A stretch of 64,000 nt of DNA from Ditylenchus dipsaci (Eukaryota; Nematoda; Chromadorea; Rhabditida; Anguinidae). The notes under the pieces are model-generated. The model was not told where the DNA came from. It saw only the letters and a program-made list of their open reading frames with translations, and ran no database searches. The stretch spans positions 682,001 through 746,000 of the forward strand of contig SADC01001288.1 in NCBI GenBank assembly GCA_004194705.1, given 5' to 3'. The position numbers and the translations under genes were made by a program. Below, piece by piece: positions 11,315 through 21,169 of the stretch (its first letter is position 1; each line of letters opens with the position of its first letter).

Positions 11315-11965
11315 TTTGAAAAATTTGTTGTAATGTATATTGTGGTGTGTGACATATCCATATCTGGTTATTAGATTGCTTAGAAATTTTACTTAGCCTG
11401 TTTTTTTATCAATTTTATGTAAAGCCGATTTTTAATACCAAATCAATATAACGGCGAATCGAAACACTTTCATTTTTAAGGATAGAGTTGGGTCAATATT
11501 TTGTTACATCACGGATCAATTAGGGGCTGACATGTAAGCTACAATTTAATTTTGCCGGTAAATTGGCCCTATCTAATAAAGGGGGCGGGTCTTTTGCCTT
11601 GGTCCCCTGTATTTTTTGTTACATTTTAGGCTTAGGGTATGTTAGGGTAGGTTAGGAGGGACTCAAACATATTTTAGACTTATCTTTGAGTCTGTCCTAA
11701 CATATACTGGCCTATCTTTGCATGGGCCTAAGCCTAAAAAATAACGGAAAAATTCAACAATGGGGACAAGGCGAACCCCCCCCCCTTTGTTGGATAGGGC
11801 CGGTAAATTTCTTATCCCTAGTATATAGTATATTGCACGGCACATTTATTCTGATTGTGACAACTTTTCAAAGAGCAAATTGTGACCAAAAAAAGCACAT
11901 TTGTCGAGTTCTGATTTTGACGTAGAATGTACATAAAAACATGTGATTTCAGTTATTGTTGTGTA
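11315..11965. other. Intergenic region, no gene seen
   Basis: Follows the MFS stop codon. It contains TTGCCTTGGTCCCCTG at about 11597 and an imperfect inverted tract at 11630-11745 with TTAGGGTAGGTTAGGAGGG opposite CCTAACATATACTGGCC. No splice-consistent coding sequence was found. Confidence 0.5.
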
Positions 11966-12402
11966 GAGTCGAGTGCCGATAACCTGACCTACCCCCCCCC
12001 CTCGAGTTCGTTCCCACATAGAGTCCGACAATTTTTTTTTCACCTCGATTTTCAAAGGCTTTTGAAAAATATTTTTTTCGCAGTCCGGTGCAAAATATCG
12101 TAAGGATTTCGATTTAACCGGTTTTTTAAACCCTTAATTTTTGACACTTAAAAAACAAAATTCCGATAACCCAACACACTCTTTTCAAAAAAGAGTGTCG
12201 GCTTATCGGAATTTTGTTTTTTAAAATAAAGAAAATAAAATTAAAATCAAGGCTTTTTAAAAATCGACCGTAAAAATCGGAAAAAATTGTAAATAGACTG
12301 TCCGAACATAATTTTCAAAAGCCTTCAAAAATTGGGGTAAAAAAGTGTCGGATCCTAAACAGGAACGAACTCGAGGCTTGTCGGGTTATCAGCACTCGAC
12401 TC
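11966..12402. mobile_element. Pogo-like inverted-repeat element, 440 bp
   Basis: GTCGAGTGCCGATAACCTGACC at the left mirrors GGGTTATCAGCACTCGAC at the right. Sub-terminal CTCGAGTTCGTTCCC and GTCCGACA blocks match the elements at 16719, 44107 and 63229. A tight inner hairpin, GGTTATCGGAATTTTG type, occupies 12120-12240. Confidence 0.7.
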
Positions 12403-13009
12403 GTTTCATCTAGTCTCCACACATACATATTGAAATTTATAAAATTAGGCTGATTACATCGTAACTAATCCACGCATTTTGTTTCGAATTTCTTTTTTGT
12501 TGATTACCGCATTTAACCTTACCGTATTTAATACGATTGGGAAAAATTGATTTGTGATCGCCAAAGATTCGTATGATATTACTTTCATTTTAATGTATTT
12601 ATTGAAAAATTGTGATCTAGCACTTTAACTTATTAGAAATTACTTCAATGTTTTTGAAATTTTATTAAATTGTGAGAATGGTTGTAAAAAATGATTTCTT
12701 AAGACCAAAAATAAAGTTTGAGTTTGACGGCTTGCTAAGAATTTAACTTATTTCAACCCCATTTGTTAGCATGACGAGACTTGCAAATTTGGCCGGCAGA
12801 ATAATCAAGGTGGTAGGTGGAAAACCCACTTTTTGGCTTTTTTACCGCGGCGAAAAAGCCATTTGTTGATTTTAAGTTGTATTCTGAATTAGCATGAGTC
12901 TGGAATAGGCAATTTTGGAGTCTTTGTTTGGAATTGTCATATTATGGAGCTGCAAATTGTTGGAGTACAATGGCGCTACTAAAGCAGTGATGTTTTGTGT
13001 ATACATGTA

Positions 13010-13525
13010 AACGCTCAAATGTTTTGTGTTGCGGTTACATTTTTGTAAACAAATGTACACAAAAAGTTTCGAGTTTTTGTTTTTGAACATTTATAAAAAT
13101 TTAAATTTTTTCATTTTCATTTCTGTACACAGATGAAAATCAGAAAATGTTTGTGTACGTTTGTGTACACATGTAAAAATATTGTACGCAACACAATAAA
13201 AAGCAAAATACTGGTAAAAAAAAACTCATAAAAGTGCATGAATGTAAAAACTATATGTTCTTATCCGGTTTTTGAAATTCCAAAAATGAGATCGAGCTTC
13301 CAACATGACTCGTTATCGTGCACAATATCCCGAGAAAGTATGTTTTTGTATTTTATTAGTATAGTACACATTGTTAATGCAATAAAACATTGTTCTTTTG
13401 TGTTGTGTACAATATTTTTCCATGTCTACACAAACATAAACAAAATTTTCGGGGTTTTCATTTGTGTACATAAACCTACACACAACTTTTTGACTTTTTA
13501 TTTGTGTACACAAACGTACACAAAC
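13010..13525. repeat. GTGTACAC-rich inverted repeats
   Basis: Blocks of TTTGTGTACACAAACGTACA type occur in both orientations at 13010-13190 and 13385-13525, with matching GTACGCAACACAATAAA and ATTGTTCTTTTGTGTTGTG flanks. They explain the overlapping short ORFs. No gene is supported. Confidence 0.6.
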
Positions 13526-13735
13526 CGGCCGGCCAATTTTTTCACCAGCCGAAGGCCGGCCGTCCTAATTGTCCTACTGTTCGTCTTCCGTCCGATTTTT
13601 ATTTTTTTTGCCGGCCATCCACCGTACCGTCCTATAAAAAAAATTTCGGCCGGCCTTCTGCCGTCCAGTTTTTAGACCACCGGCCGTCTGACGGCCGGTG
13701 GTCCGAAATGGTCCTGAATATGATAAAGCGGCCTT
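13525..13735. repeat. GC-rich GCCGGCCGTCC repeat
   Basis: Local GC island with many GGCCGGCC and GCCGGCCGTCC units on both strands, sharply unlike its AT-rich surroundings. Related islands lie at 14260-14365 and 55645-55700, which indicates a dispersed element. Confidence 0.6.
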
Positions 13736-14259
13736 AACAAAAATGTATTTTATTTATTAATGTTTTTGATTAATCTGCAACTGTTCAATTTTTCAAAATA
13801 ATTCCACCAATGTAGTGAGAGTTGTAAGATATAAGTGAGCGAGTTTTGAGAAGGTCCTCTTTTATTCCAACACGTCGACTTTTGGCATGCATTGTAAGGG
13901 AAGAAAATGAGATAGAAGAATCAGAAATCATTTTGATAGCAATTTTAATTTTTCAGTTGCTGTATTTCTCCCAGACAACAAACCGTTTATGCAGGAAGCA
14001 ACAATCTGAAAAAGACTAGTGTGTTTTACACATTTATAAAAATCTTTATTTGGTGGAAATATTGACAAGTGTTCGAAGGGGCAGACGATGTGGTTAGCCA
14101 TTTTAGCAACTCATCCTCGGCAAAAACTGCTGTAGATCTTTAACAGATTTCGAAAAATTCTGTCAAGTCTCTTGGTGACCTGCTTGTAACCGGTGACCTG
14201 TTTGTAACTCATTTTCAAATAAGAATTAATGAAAGCTAATAGAATTTGTAGGCGTTTCT

Positions 14260-14365
14260 AAGCCGGCCTTCCGCCGGCCGTCCTCACTTTTATTTTTTTC
14301 GCCGGCCGTCCCGTCCTAAATTTTTTGAGGATGCCGGCCGCTCACCTTCCGTCCTATGAAAAAAA
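14260..14365. repeat. Second GCCGGCCGTCC repeat copy
   Basis: AAGCCGGCCTTCCGCCGGCC at the left and GATGCCGGCCGCTCACC at the right surround a TTTTTTTCGCCGGCC core. It matches the 13525 copy in order and spacing. Confidence 0.6.
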
Positions 14366-14611
14366 TTCGAAGAGAAGGTAATATCAGTCATGCTTGTGAT
14401 GTTGATCAGACCATCATCTACATTTAAGCATAATTTCTGCTGTGGCTGATATACTGGGAAAGAAAAGAAAGAGAGGAAGACCTGCTCAAAGATAAATGTT
14501 TCGTTGTAGACTTGTTATTGTTGAGCGTTGTAAAAATGTCGTTTTGGTTCAAAGAAAATAAAATGTGATACTGATATGGGAACATGGATTGTTGGAAGAT
14601 TCAGGGAACAT

Positions 14612-14773
14612 ATATGTATTTCCTCTATTAACCACACATGCAAAGTTTTTTCGACCCCTAAAAAATCTTGCAATTGTGAATCAAAATGTTTTTTACTCTG
14701 AAATCTTTGTCCAAAAATGATGGGTGGAGGGTTATTAGAGCATAGGGAGTTAATAGAGCAAATATGGTATTGA
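14612..14773. mobile_element. CCGTAT-family MITE, eroded
   Basis: GTATTTCCTCTATTAACC and GTTAATAGAGCAAATATGGTA are opposed ends. TTTTTCGACCCCTAAAAAATC inside matches the 10823 and 27237 copies. Confidence 0.55.
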
Positions 14774-14934
14774 AGACATTAATGATAAAGGTGAAAGATA
14801 TGTCTCTCGTTAAGAAGCTTGTTCAAATCGTTTAACTGGAGATGTGTTGGTTTTTATTTTATAAACATCAAAATCTATTGCCAAAAACGATACTACTGCC
14901 ACAAACGATACTATCATACAATACTATAAGCATT

Positions 14935-15230
14935 AAAATCTATGGGACAAAACGAGAATTCTATGGGCAAAAACGAGTATTCTATGGCACTTTAAATTCT
15001 ATGGGCAAAAACAAGTATTCTATGGGCAAAAAACAAGTATTCTATGGGCAAAACAAGTATTCTATGGGCAAAAACAAGTATTCTATGGGCAAAAACAAGT
15101 ATTCTATGGGCAAAAACAAGTATTCTATGGGCAAAAACAAGTATTCTATGGGCATACCAAATCTATGGGCGAAAAAAATATTCTATGGGCAAAAACGAGT
15201 ATTCTATGGGCAAAAAAAATATTATCCAAA
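14935..15230 (+). repeat. 21-bp tandem repeat
   Basis: About a dozen head-to-tail copies of a unit reading ATTCTATGGGCAAAAACAAGT, most uniform at 15010-15150, with degenerate copies at both ends. Because 21 is divisible by three the array stays open in several frames, giving spurious YSMGKNK-type ORFs. Confidence 0.9.
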
Positions 15231-15607
15231 GTTAAAGCTTGGGCGAATTCTCGTAAGACAATACACATCATTTTTGTCAATTTTTAACTTGTGCACTTGG
15301 GGACCCCTTTTGGTTAACTGTAAATAGGGCTTAAACGTCTCCTGCGTAATTTTTATAGGCTAAAAACGATAAAAAAAAAAAGTTGTTTCCTAACAATTTC
15401 CGCACTAAAAAGTAAAGTAGGCCTAGGGGTAGTCCAGCGTACAGAAATTATGGCTAATAAATGTCTTACGCACTTTTTTCGAGGTCTGGGACATAAATTT
15501 GTGTACTTTTTAATTAAGTCTTGAATTTATCTGTAATAATTTTATTCTGACTAAATTTGGTTTCTACAATTAAGAATACACACAAGAATCCATATTTTTT
15601 TTCATAT

Positions 15608-18600
15608 TCACCAAGTGGGGATACTGGTTTTGAGCAGATTATTGTTGTCATTTTGCAAAGAGTGGTATTCCGTCAAAAGACTGTTTTTGTAGTCAGGTTC
15701 CAGTTGGCTCCATTCTTGTTGTAGCGCCCTAAGTTCTAAGTCCAATGCATCTTGAGGGTGGATCAATTGTTGATAGGCAGCAATTACATTTTGTGTGATG
15801 GCTGTCCTTTGCTCTGTATTCTCACCTCTAATTTGACCACCTCCATTGGCACATCCTAAACTTGGTTTTCGGTTGATGTGAACCATGTGTGTAAATGTGA
15901 GCTACCTGTAGGACAAGCCATCACCTCCACAAAGTCCAGTTGAAGACGCTTTCTTTTGAGTTTCTGGACAGCATTTTGGATGTTTTTGAAACTGAATACA
16001 GCCGTGGATTAATTTTGAAGTAGACTAACAAAAAATAGAGCAGGTTTGTGAGAATTTCGAGTGGCTTTATTGTTTATTCTGAAGTTTGTTGGACCAAGCA
16101 ATTAGTGTGCAATCGCTCTGCGTTTTTTTAGGTGTATAAATTTTAGTTTTTTTTAATTTTGATTTTTTTTCTGATAAAATACCATTTGGTGTGTACTTTT
16201 TCTGAGGCACTTCAGTAGCTAAAACATCCTCAGAAATTCGAATCACGAAGCGAAATTTAAAAAAATTTGTTCGATTTGCCGAGATATGACCTAAAGTTGT
16301 AGCACCAAGGTTTCAAATGACGACCATCCTACTCAAGGTCGTATCTCGTCAACTAAGCGTTTTGTTATAATTTCGCTTTGTGATCATAATCGGCGGAAAT
16401 TGAAAAACACGTGGAAACGTGAACCTTCAAAAAATATCTTAAAACCCCATGCTTTATTGGCCAGTCTCCGTTTTTCAGGGTCAAAAACCGCAAGTTTGGC
16501 TTCGGTGAAAAAATCTTCGAATTTCTTGTTTTCGACAAAAATTACTTTTTTCGGTTTATATAGCCAAGGGTTTTGAGGCTGTACACCGAAATATAAGCGC
16601 CAATTTGGTAAGAAGTCGTTTTGGTAAGAAAATTTGTATACCGTTGTATCGCAGTTGGCGGTAGAAGTGTTGAAGAAACATTTGCAAATGTTTAGATTTT
16701 TTTGTTATAAGTTTGGTGCAGTCGACTCTCGATAAACCGCCACTCCCAAAAATTCGTTCCCACCTTGGGTCCGACACTTTTTTTTACCTCGAATTTTGAA
16801 ATATTTTGCCAAACCTGATTCGTCAGTCTAATCCGAAATATCGCAAGGATTCTGATTTTACCGGTCGTTTTTCGGAATGGTAACACTTTTGCCGTAAAGA
16901 CCCGCGCCTCTCGATAAACTACCACCTTTTTCTGAAAATAGAGTGGCGGTTTATCGAGAGGCGCGGGTCTTTACGGCAAAAGTGTTACCATTCCGAAAAA
17001 CGACCTGCAAAATCAGAATCCTTGCGATATTTCGGATTAGACTGACGAATCAGGTTTGGCAAAATATTTCAAAAATCGAGGTAAAAAAAGTGTCGGACCC
17101 AAGGTGGGAACGAACTTTTGGGGGTGGCGGTTTATCGAGAGTCGACTGTATTAAATGAAAACTCTCGTCTTCTTCTTTCTGATAAAAAAATCTGGCTGAT
17201 GTGTTCATAAAAGTTGAAAAATACAGCTTTTTGAAAAATCCAAAATACTTGCTACACCCTGTCTTATACACCCCGGCGCCGCTACTTTTTAGGCGCCGGC
17301 GCCAGCAGCAATTTTCAAAGGGCGCCGGCGCCGGTTTTAAAGTCTATTGCCACCTGTTTTGAATTGTCCCCGCCAATTCAAATTTTTCTGCCTAATCATT
17401 CAATTTCTGTGCTGATTTTTCAACTTGGTTTCTAACAAAACAAGGCCTAGAATTTAATTTTAGGTATAGTTTTGTTAGAAACCAAGTTGAAAAATTCGTA
17501 CAGAATTTCAATGATTCAGAAAAAAATTTGAATTGGCAGGGGACAACCGTTGTCGGAGACGGTAATGGCCCTTTAAGGAGGCCGGGCGCCCGGGTCGGCA
17601 CCAGGCGCCAATTTTTTTGAGCGTAGAACTATGTCTCCTACCGTAAAAATACTATTACCAACCGTATAATTTGGCTATCCTAATCGGTTCATTACAATCT
17701 GTCACAATGGTTGTTACTTCCAAATCTTTTGTTCTGAAAATTAAAAATATTCCAAAAGTAACAAATTTTTTAACAAAATTTACTTTTGCTCGGTCCGTAG
17801 TTGAGCACCCACCATCTCCACAGCCAATTGTTTGACAATATAGTCAGCAAATCCTCCAGATGTCTCTTTGTCACCCTCCCCTAACACTTTCCCTGCTCCA
17901 TCCTGTTGAGCCAGTCGAGATCTTGACTGAGTGTGTTCACACTGGGACAAGAATGTTGTCCACTAAAATTTGCAAAGTATTGTTCCAGCAATGGTTGCAG
18001 CTCAACTGGAATTATAAATTTATGAATTTGTTAACCAAATAAAAATTAGCGAGTCTACAGAGTGTCCCGAGAATACTGCAGACTTTCTTTGCCCTTGACT
18101 TTTTTCTTTTCGTTCTTTTTTTGAAAAATCAGTAAATGCAGACTGACTCAGTTTGCGATTAAAATTTATAACAAGGATTCATCGAATCTAGAAAAACATC
18201 GAAACGGAAATAAAAATCTTCTAGCTACAGCTACGCCTTTGCCCTTGTATTTAATTTTTTCCAATTTCAAAAAAAACAAAAAAAACAACAAGAACATTTT
18301 TAAAACCATATTTTCTACCATTAACAAAAAAAGTTTTACTTGCTGTAATCACACAGTCCACCTCTTTGACATCCTCTTCTGAAGTGAAGTCTTTCCTGGA
18401 TGCCTCCAACTTTTTGTCATAGCATGGCATCACAGTCACATGATAGGTTTGGCTGGGAGCCACATTCAGCTTTTTGGCCAGGTAGTTCTGCAACAAAAAT
18501 GAGTCTCATTAGACCAAGAATACTGTCCAACCTTGACTAGAGCACCCATAACAGCTTGTGGAGATCTGACTTTGGATATCAACGGCACCAGTAGATCTCC

Positions 18601-19657
18601 GTGGGTCTTTTCAGCGTAACTATAAAGCCTTTTTTCAAAAAGCAAATGATTTTTCGGCAAATTTACCACACAAATCCGGGACAGGCACCAGCAAATAAAG
18701 TGGCTGAATTGCCAGCTGTCCTTTCCCTAAACTCTTCATAGCACAGTTTTCGGGAAAGGAGCCGCCCGAAACTGGAGTCGACCACATATTTAGCACCCAA
18801 GGATTTGAAGTAGGAGGATAATTGAATGGCCATGACCTGAGGAGATAGTTGGAAATGGACAGCCAGGGAGCACAATGATTGTGGGGAGATGGTCACTACT
18901 GAGAGTTGGTGGTTCGATAGACCTGTAAAAGTTATTGTTTTCGAAATTTAATTTTTGTGGATTGAATAATCTGTTTGGCTAAAAGTAGAATTAAAATGCA
19001 GGCAGAACGAGTGAGGTTTTTTTTGCATCTCCCCCTCACTACTGCCTTGGATTAACTGTAGTTAACTGTACTGATAAATTCATGTTGGGCATTATACACA
19101 AAGTCTTTTTGTCTTTTTTGCTTTTCGATTCGGAAACTAAACTTTACATTCAAATTTTGCATACAAGACCGGTGGGTGAAATTGGCCAACCTAAGTTGCT
19201 TAACCATCGTCCAATTTTCGGCGATAATCGTGCTTTCTTATCCTTTTTCGCGGTTAATTTCAAAGTAAAATTCAAAGTCACTTACCCGTCAACATTTGAT
19301 CGGTGGTCTGACTTCCAATCAACATGGTTTCGGCTGTGGTCACACATCCACTACATGCTAGACAGTCACTCAAAGACACTTGGATCTTCTTGTCTGCTGA
19401 GTTGTTGGGGCGGGCTACACCAATGCGAGATGAGGGCATGGATGATTTGGCATGAATACCGACTAATTTTTCTTCATCTTGTGCAATAGGCTTGCTGTTC
19501 AGTGGAATCACACATTTCTAAAGTTTAGTAATGGTTGGATAAATATTAGCAAAAGGAAAAAGCTTACTTGACTGGGCTCTATGAAGTCGGATATGTTAGA
19601 TATTCTTATGACACCACTAAATCCATTAGACATCTGGAAGGTACGCAATGAAGTCAT
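15608..19657 (-). CDS. CIAO3: Cytosolic Fe-S cluster assembly factor (NARFL/IOP1-like hydrogenase homologue)
   Basis: CIAO3 links the early and late cytosolic Fe-S assembly machinery and is an iron-only-hydrogenase relative. Ten minus-strand exons: 19568-19657 (ATG), 19286-19517, 18667-18922, 18532-18619, 18340-18487, 17941-18005, 17784-17902, 17659-17733, 15906-15991 and 15608-15855 (TGA). They total 1407 nt, 468 residues, against about 476 in human. The N-terminus FIEPSQKCVIPLN holds the first cluster cysteine. CLACSGC completes the N-terminal site. [27 protein letters not shown] and [13 protein letters not shown] supply the hydrogenase-type cysteines. The protein ends in Trp, as its relatives do. 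The join between 17784 and 17941 needs a 38-bp intron. The intron at 15992-17658 holds two inverted-repeat elements. Very confident identity. Confidence 0.95.
16719..17150. mobile_element. Pogo/Tigger-like non-autonomous element, 430 bp
   Basis: Near-perfect terminal repeats CAGTCGACTCTCGATAAACC and its complement, with TA after the right end. Both arms carry GTTCGTTCCCACCTTGGGTC and GTCCGACA. A second internal hairpin (TTATCGAGAGGCGCGGGTC) sits at 16900-16975. It lies inside a CIAO3 intron, with no transposase. Confidence 0.85.
17270..17620. repeat. GC-rich hairpins around a TTAAAGG-type MITE
   Basis: GGCGCCGGCGCC units at 17274-17332 and GGGCGCCCGG at 17582-17610 bracket an element. Its arms contain TTTCAACTTGGTTTCTAACA and the complement around 17450, ending with ATGGCCCTTTAA at the right. 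The full relative is at 62877-63113. It occupies the same CIAO3 intron as the pogo-like element. Confidence 0.65.
18923..19285. other. CIAO3 intron, no element recognised
   Basis: A 363-bp intron between exons 2 and 3. Plain AT-rich sequence with no inverted repeat or alternate coding exon that I can support. Confidence 0.5.
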
Positions 19658-19743
19658 TTTATTGTAAATATCAGAAAATTTGACATTGATATAGTGACTA
19701 AAAGTTTCAGTCAGAAACCAGACTCCTGTATCGAATACACTGT

Positions 19744-19887
19744 CTACGACAATAAATAATCTTTATCCGCCAAATTATTTACAACAGATATGATAATTTT
19801 ACGAATATTATTATCCTTGGTCAGAGCTGTCAGTGGAAGACCTTGTCCGTGCAGGCCCATCCAAGAAAAATAGCCGGGCTTAGCCTC
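19744..19887 (-). other. Short open frame between TRAPPC2L and CIAO3
   Basis: A minus-strand frame reads EAKPGYFSWMGLHGQGLPLT and ends at TAG (19744-19746), with reasonable codon use for 47 codons. GGTTCAATCC just upstream resembles a pol III B box, so a tRNA-derived repeat is as likely as an exon. No homology recognised. Confidence 0.2.
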
Positions 19888-19959
19888 GGATTGAACCGTT
19901 AAAAAATTTGACCGTGATAGTTACCCAATACTTCCCAGTAAAAAATAACGGTCCCAGAT

Positions 19960-20953
19960 TCATGTCTCAAATACCTCCTCAACCGTCTGGCTCAAAAACC
20001 TGAAAACATATTGTATAACTTCAACTAAATAAGGAATAAATTTATACCTTGAATTTAATTGCACTCCAGAAGAGTAAAAGGATTAGCCACAGCATTGCAG
20101 TAATTGGTGTGCAGCCTTTTGAAAATCTGGAAAAGTCAAATTCAGCATTTGCAAAGTGGATATTTTTCATACCGCTCGGACATCATGGTCTTTGAGAATG
20201 TTGTTGCTGGCATCCACTACCAGTAAAAATTTCACATTGGTGTTGGTCAAATAGCCGTAGGACTGAAAAGTTAAACTGTTAAAGCCCAGTAACAATTATT
20301 AGAAGTCTGACTAAAACGGCTTACTCGGTAAGAATTGTTGAGCAAAGGGATCCCAAATAGTGTTCTTGTGCAGATTTGTTGAGGAAAGACGAGCTTTTTC
20401 ACCGACTATGTCGTAGGAACAGTACAAAAACATGTGCAAGTCATTTTCATTCGGAAGTTCTTCCTTTTTGACTCTGAGATAAAGCAGGGTATTCTGTAAA
20501 AATCGATCATAAAAATCGACTTATTGAAGTAGAGGGATGGCCCAATTGATCCACCTGATTTCAGAGAGCCATGAATTTTTACGTGAAATAATTTTGAAAA
20601 AGGTTTTTTCTCGTTCAACTTGATTAGAGCGCATTTGGTTTTTTTGGTCCCCTGAGGTTTGGGTTATATCCAGCTTGGTTATCAGCCAAATTAGAATAAT
20701 GGCTTTTTGAAATCCGGCGTATTACTAAGACCAGCATGCAGGTCGAGGCTCTCAAGTGGACGCTTTTCTCAGCATTTAGCTTATTTTGACTCAAAAGTGC
20801 CGATTAATTTATGTTTGCAAACGTAAAAAGTGACAAATTGTGTGATATTTTGGTGACTGTAAGCTAAAAATACTGATTTTGGAAGTCTCCGCTGTAGGTT
20901 GAAAGTGACAAAAAAATTACATCTTTGTCGAAAATAGCCACGCAGAGTGCCAT
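19960..20953 (-). CDS. TRAPPC2L: TRAPP complex subunit 2-like, three single-base breaks
   Basis: A longin-fold subunit of the TRAPP tethering complex that acts in ER-Golgi traffic. Exons on the minus strand: 20921-20953 (MALCVAIFDKD), 20325-20493, 20173-20262, 20048-20126 and 19960-19999 (TGA). The blocks NTLLYLRVKKEELPNENDLH, KSAQEHYLGSL, SYGYLTNTNVKFLLVVDASN and IFKRLHTNYCNAVANPF align in order with animal TRAPPC2L. The end QLNSRFLSQTVEEVFET matches the family C-terminus. The frame changes three times: near 20406 (A-run), near 20336 (AA-run) and near 20078 (T-run). Each is consistent with one missing homopolymer base. With these allowed for, the length is 137 residues, as expected. Either assembly errors or a recently broken gene; errors are likelier. 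Confidence 0.88.
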
Positions 20954-21169
20954 GAATCAAATCGAAGGTAGAAAAACTGTTTCACTTTTCGGGTGTTGAA
21001 AAAGAAAATCAAGAAAATGAATGAATTGGCATTGGCACTTTGTCGATCGACGTATGAAAAAGATAAAAAATTTGAAAAACGAAAGTTATTTGTGGCTGGC
21101 TAATGTAGTATCGTCTACTCTAGGCACTCGTCTTCCTTGGCTGGCCTGTCGGATCTTCTTTGCGGAAGC
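20954..21169. promoter_or_regulatory. Divergent promoter between TRAPPC2L and the sphingomyelinase gene
   Basis: The two start codons face away from each other 216 bp apart, so both genes probably share this interval. No TATA box or repeat is visible. The assignment rests on gene arrangement only. Confidence 0.5.

Noticed and set aside
14842..15327. 161-residue ORF with YSMGKNK repeats
   Set aside because: Translation of a 21-bp tandem array; open only because 21 is a multiple of three.
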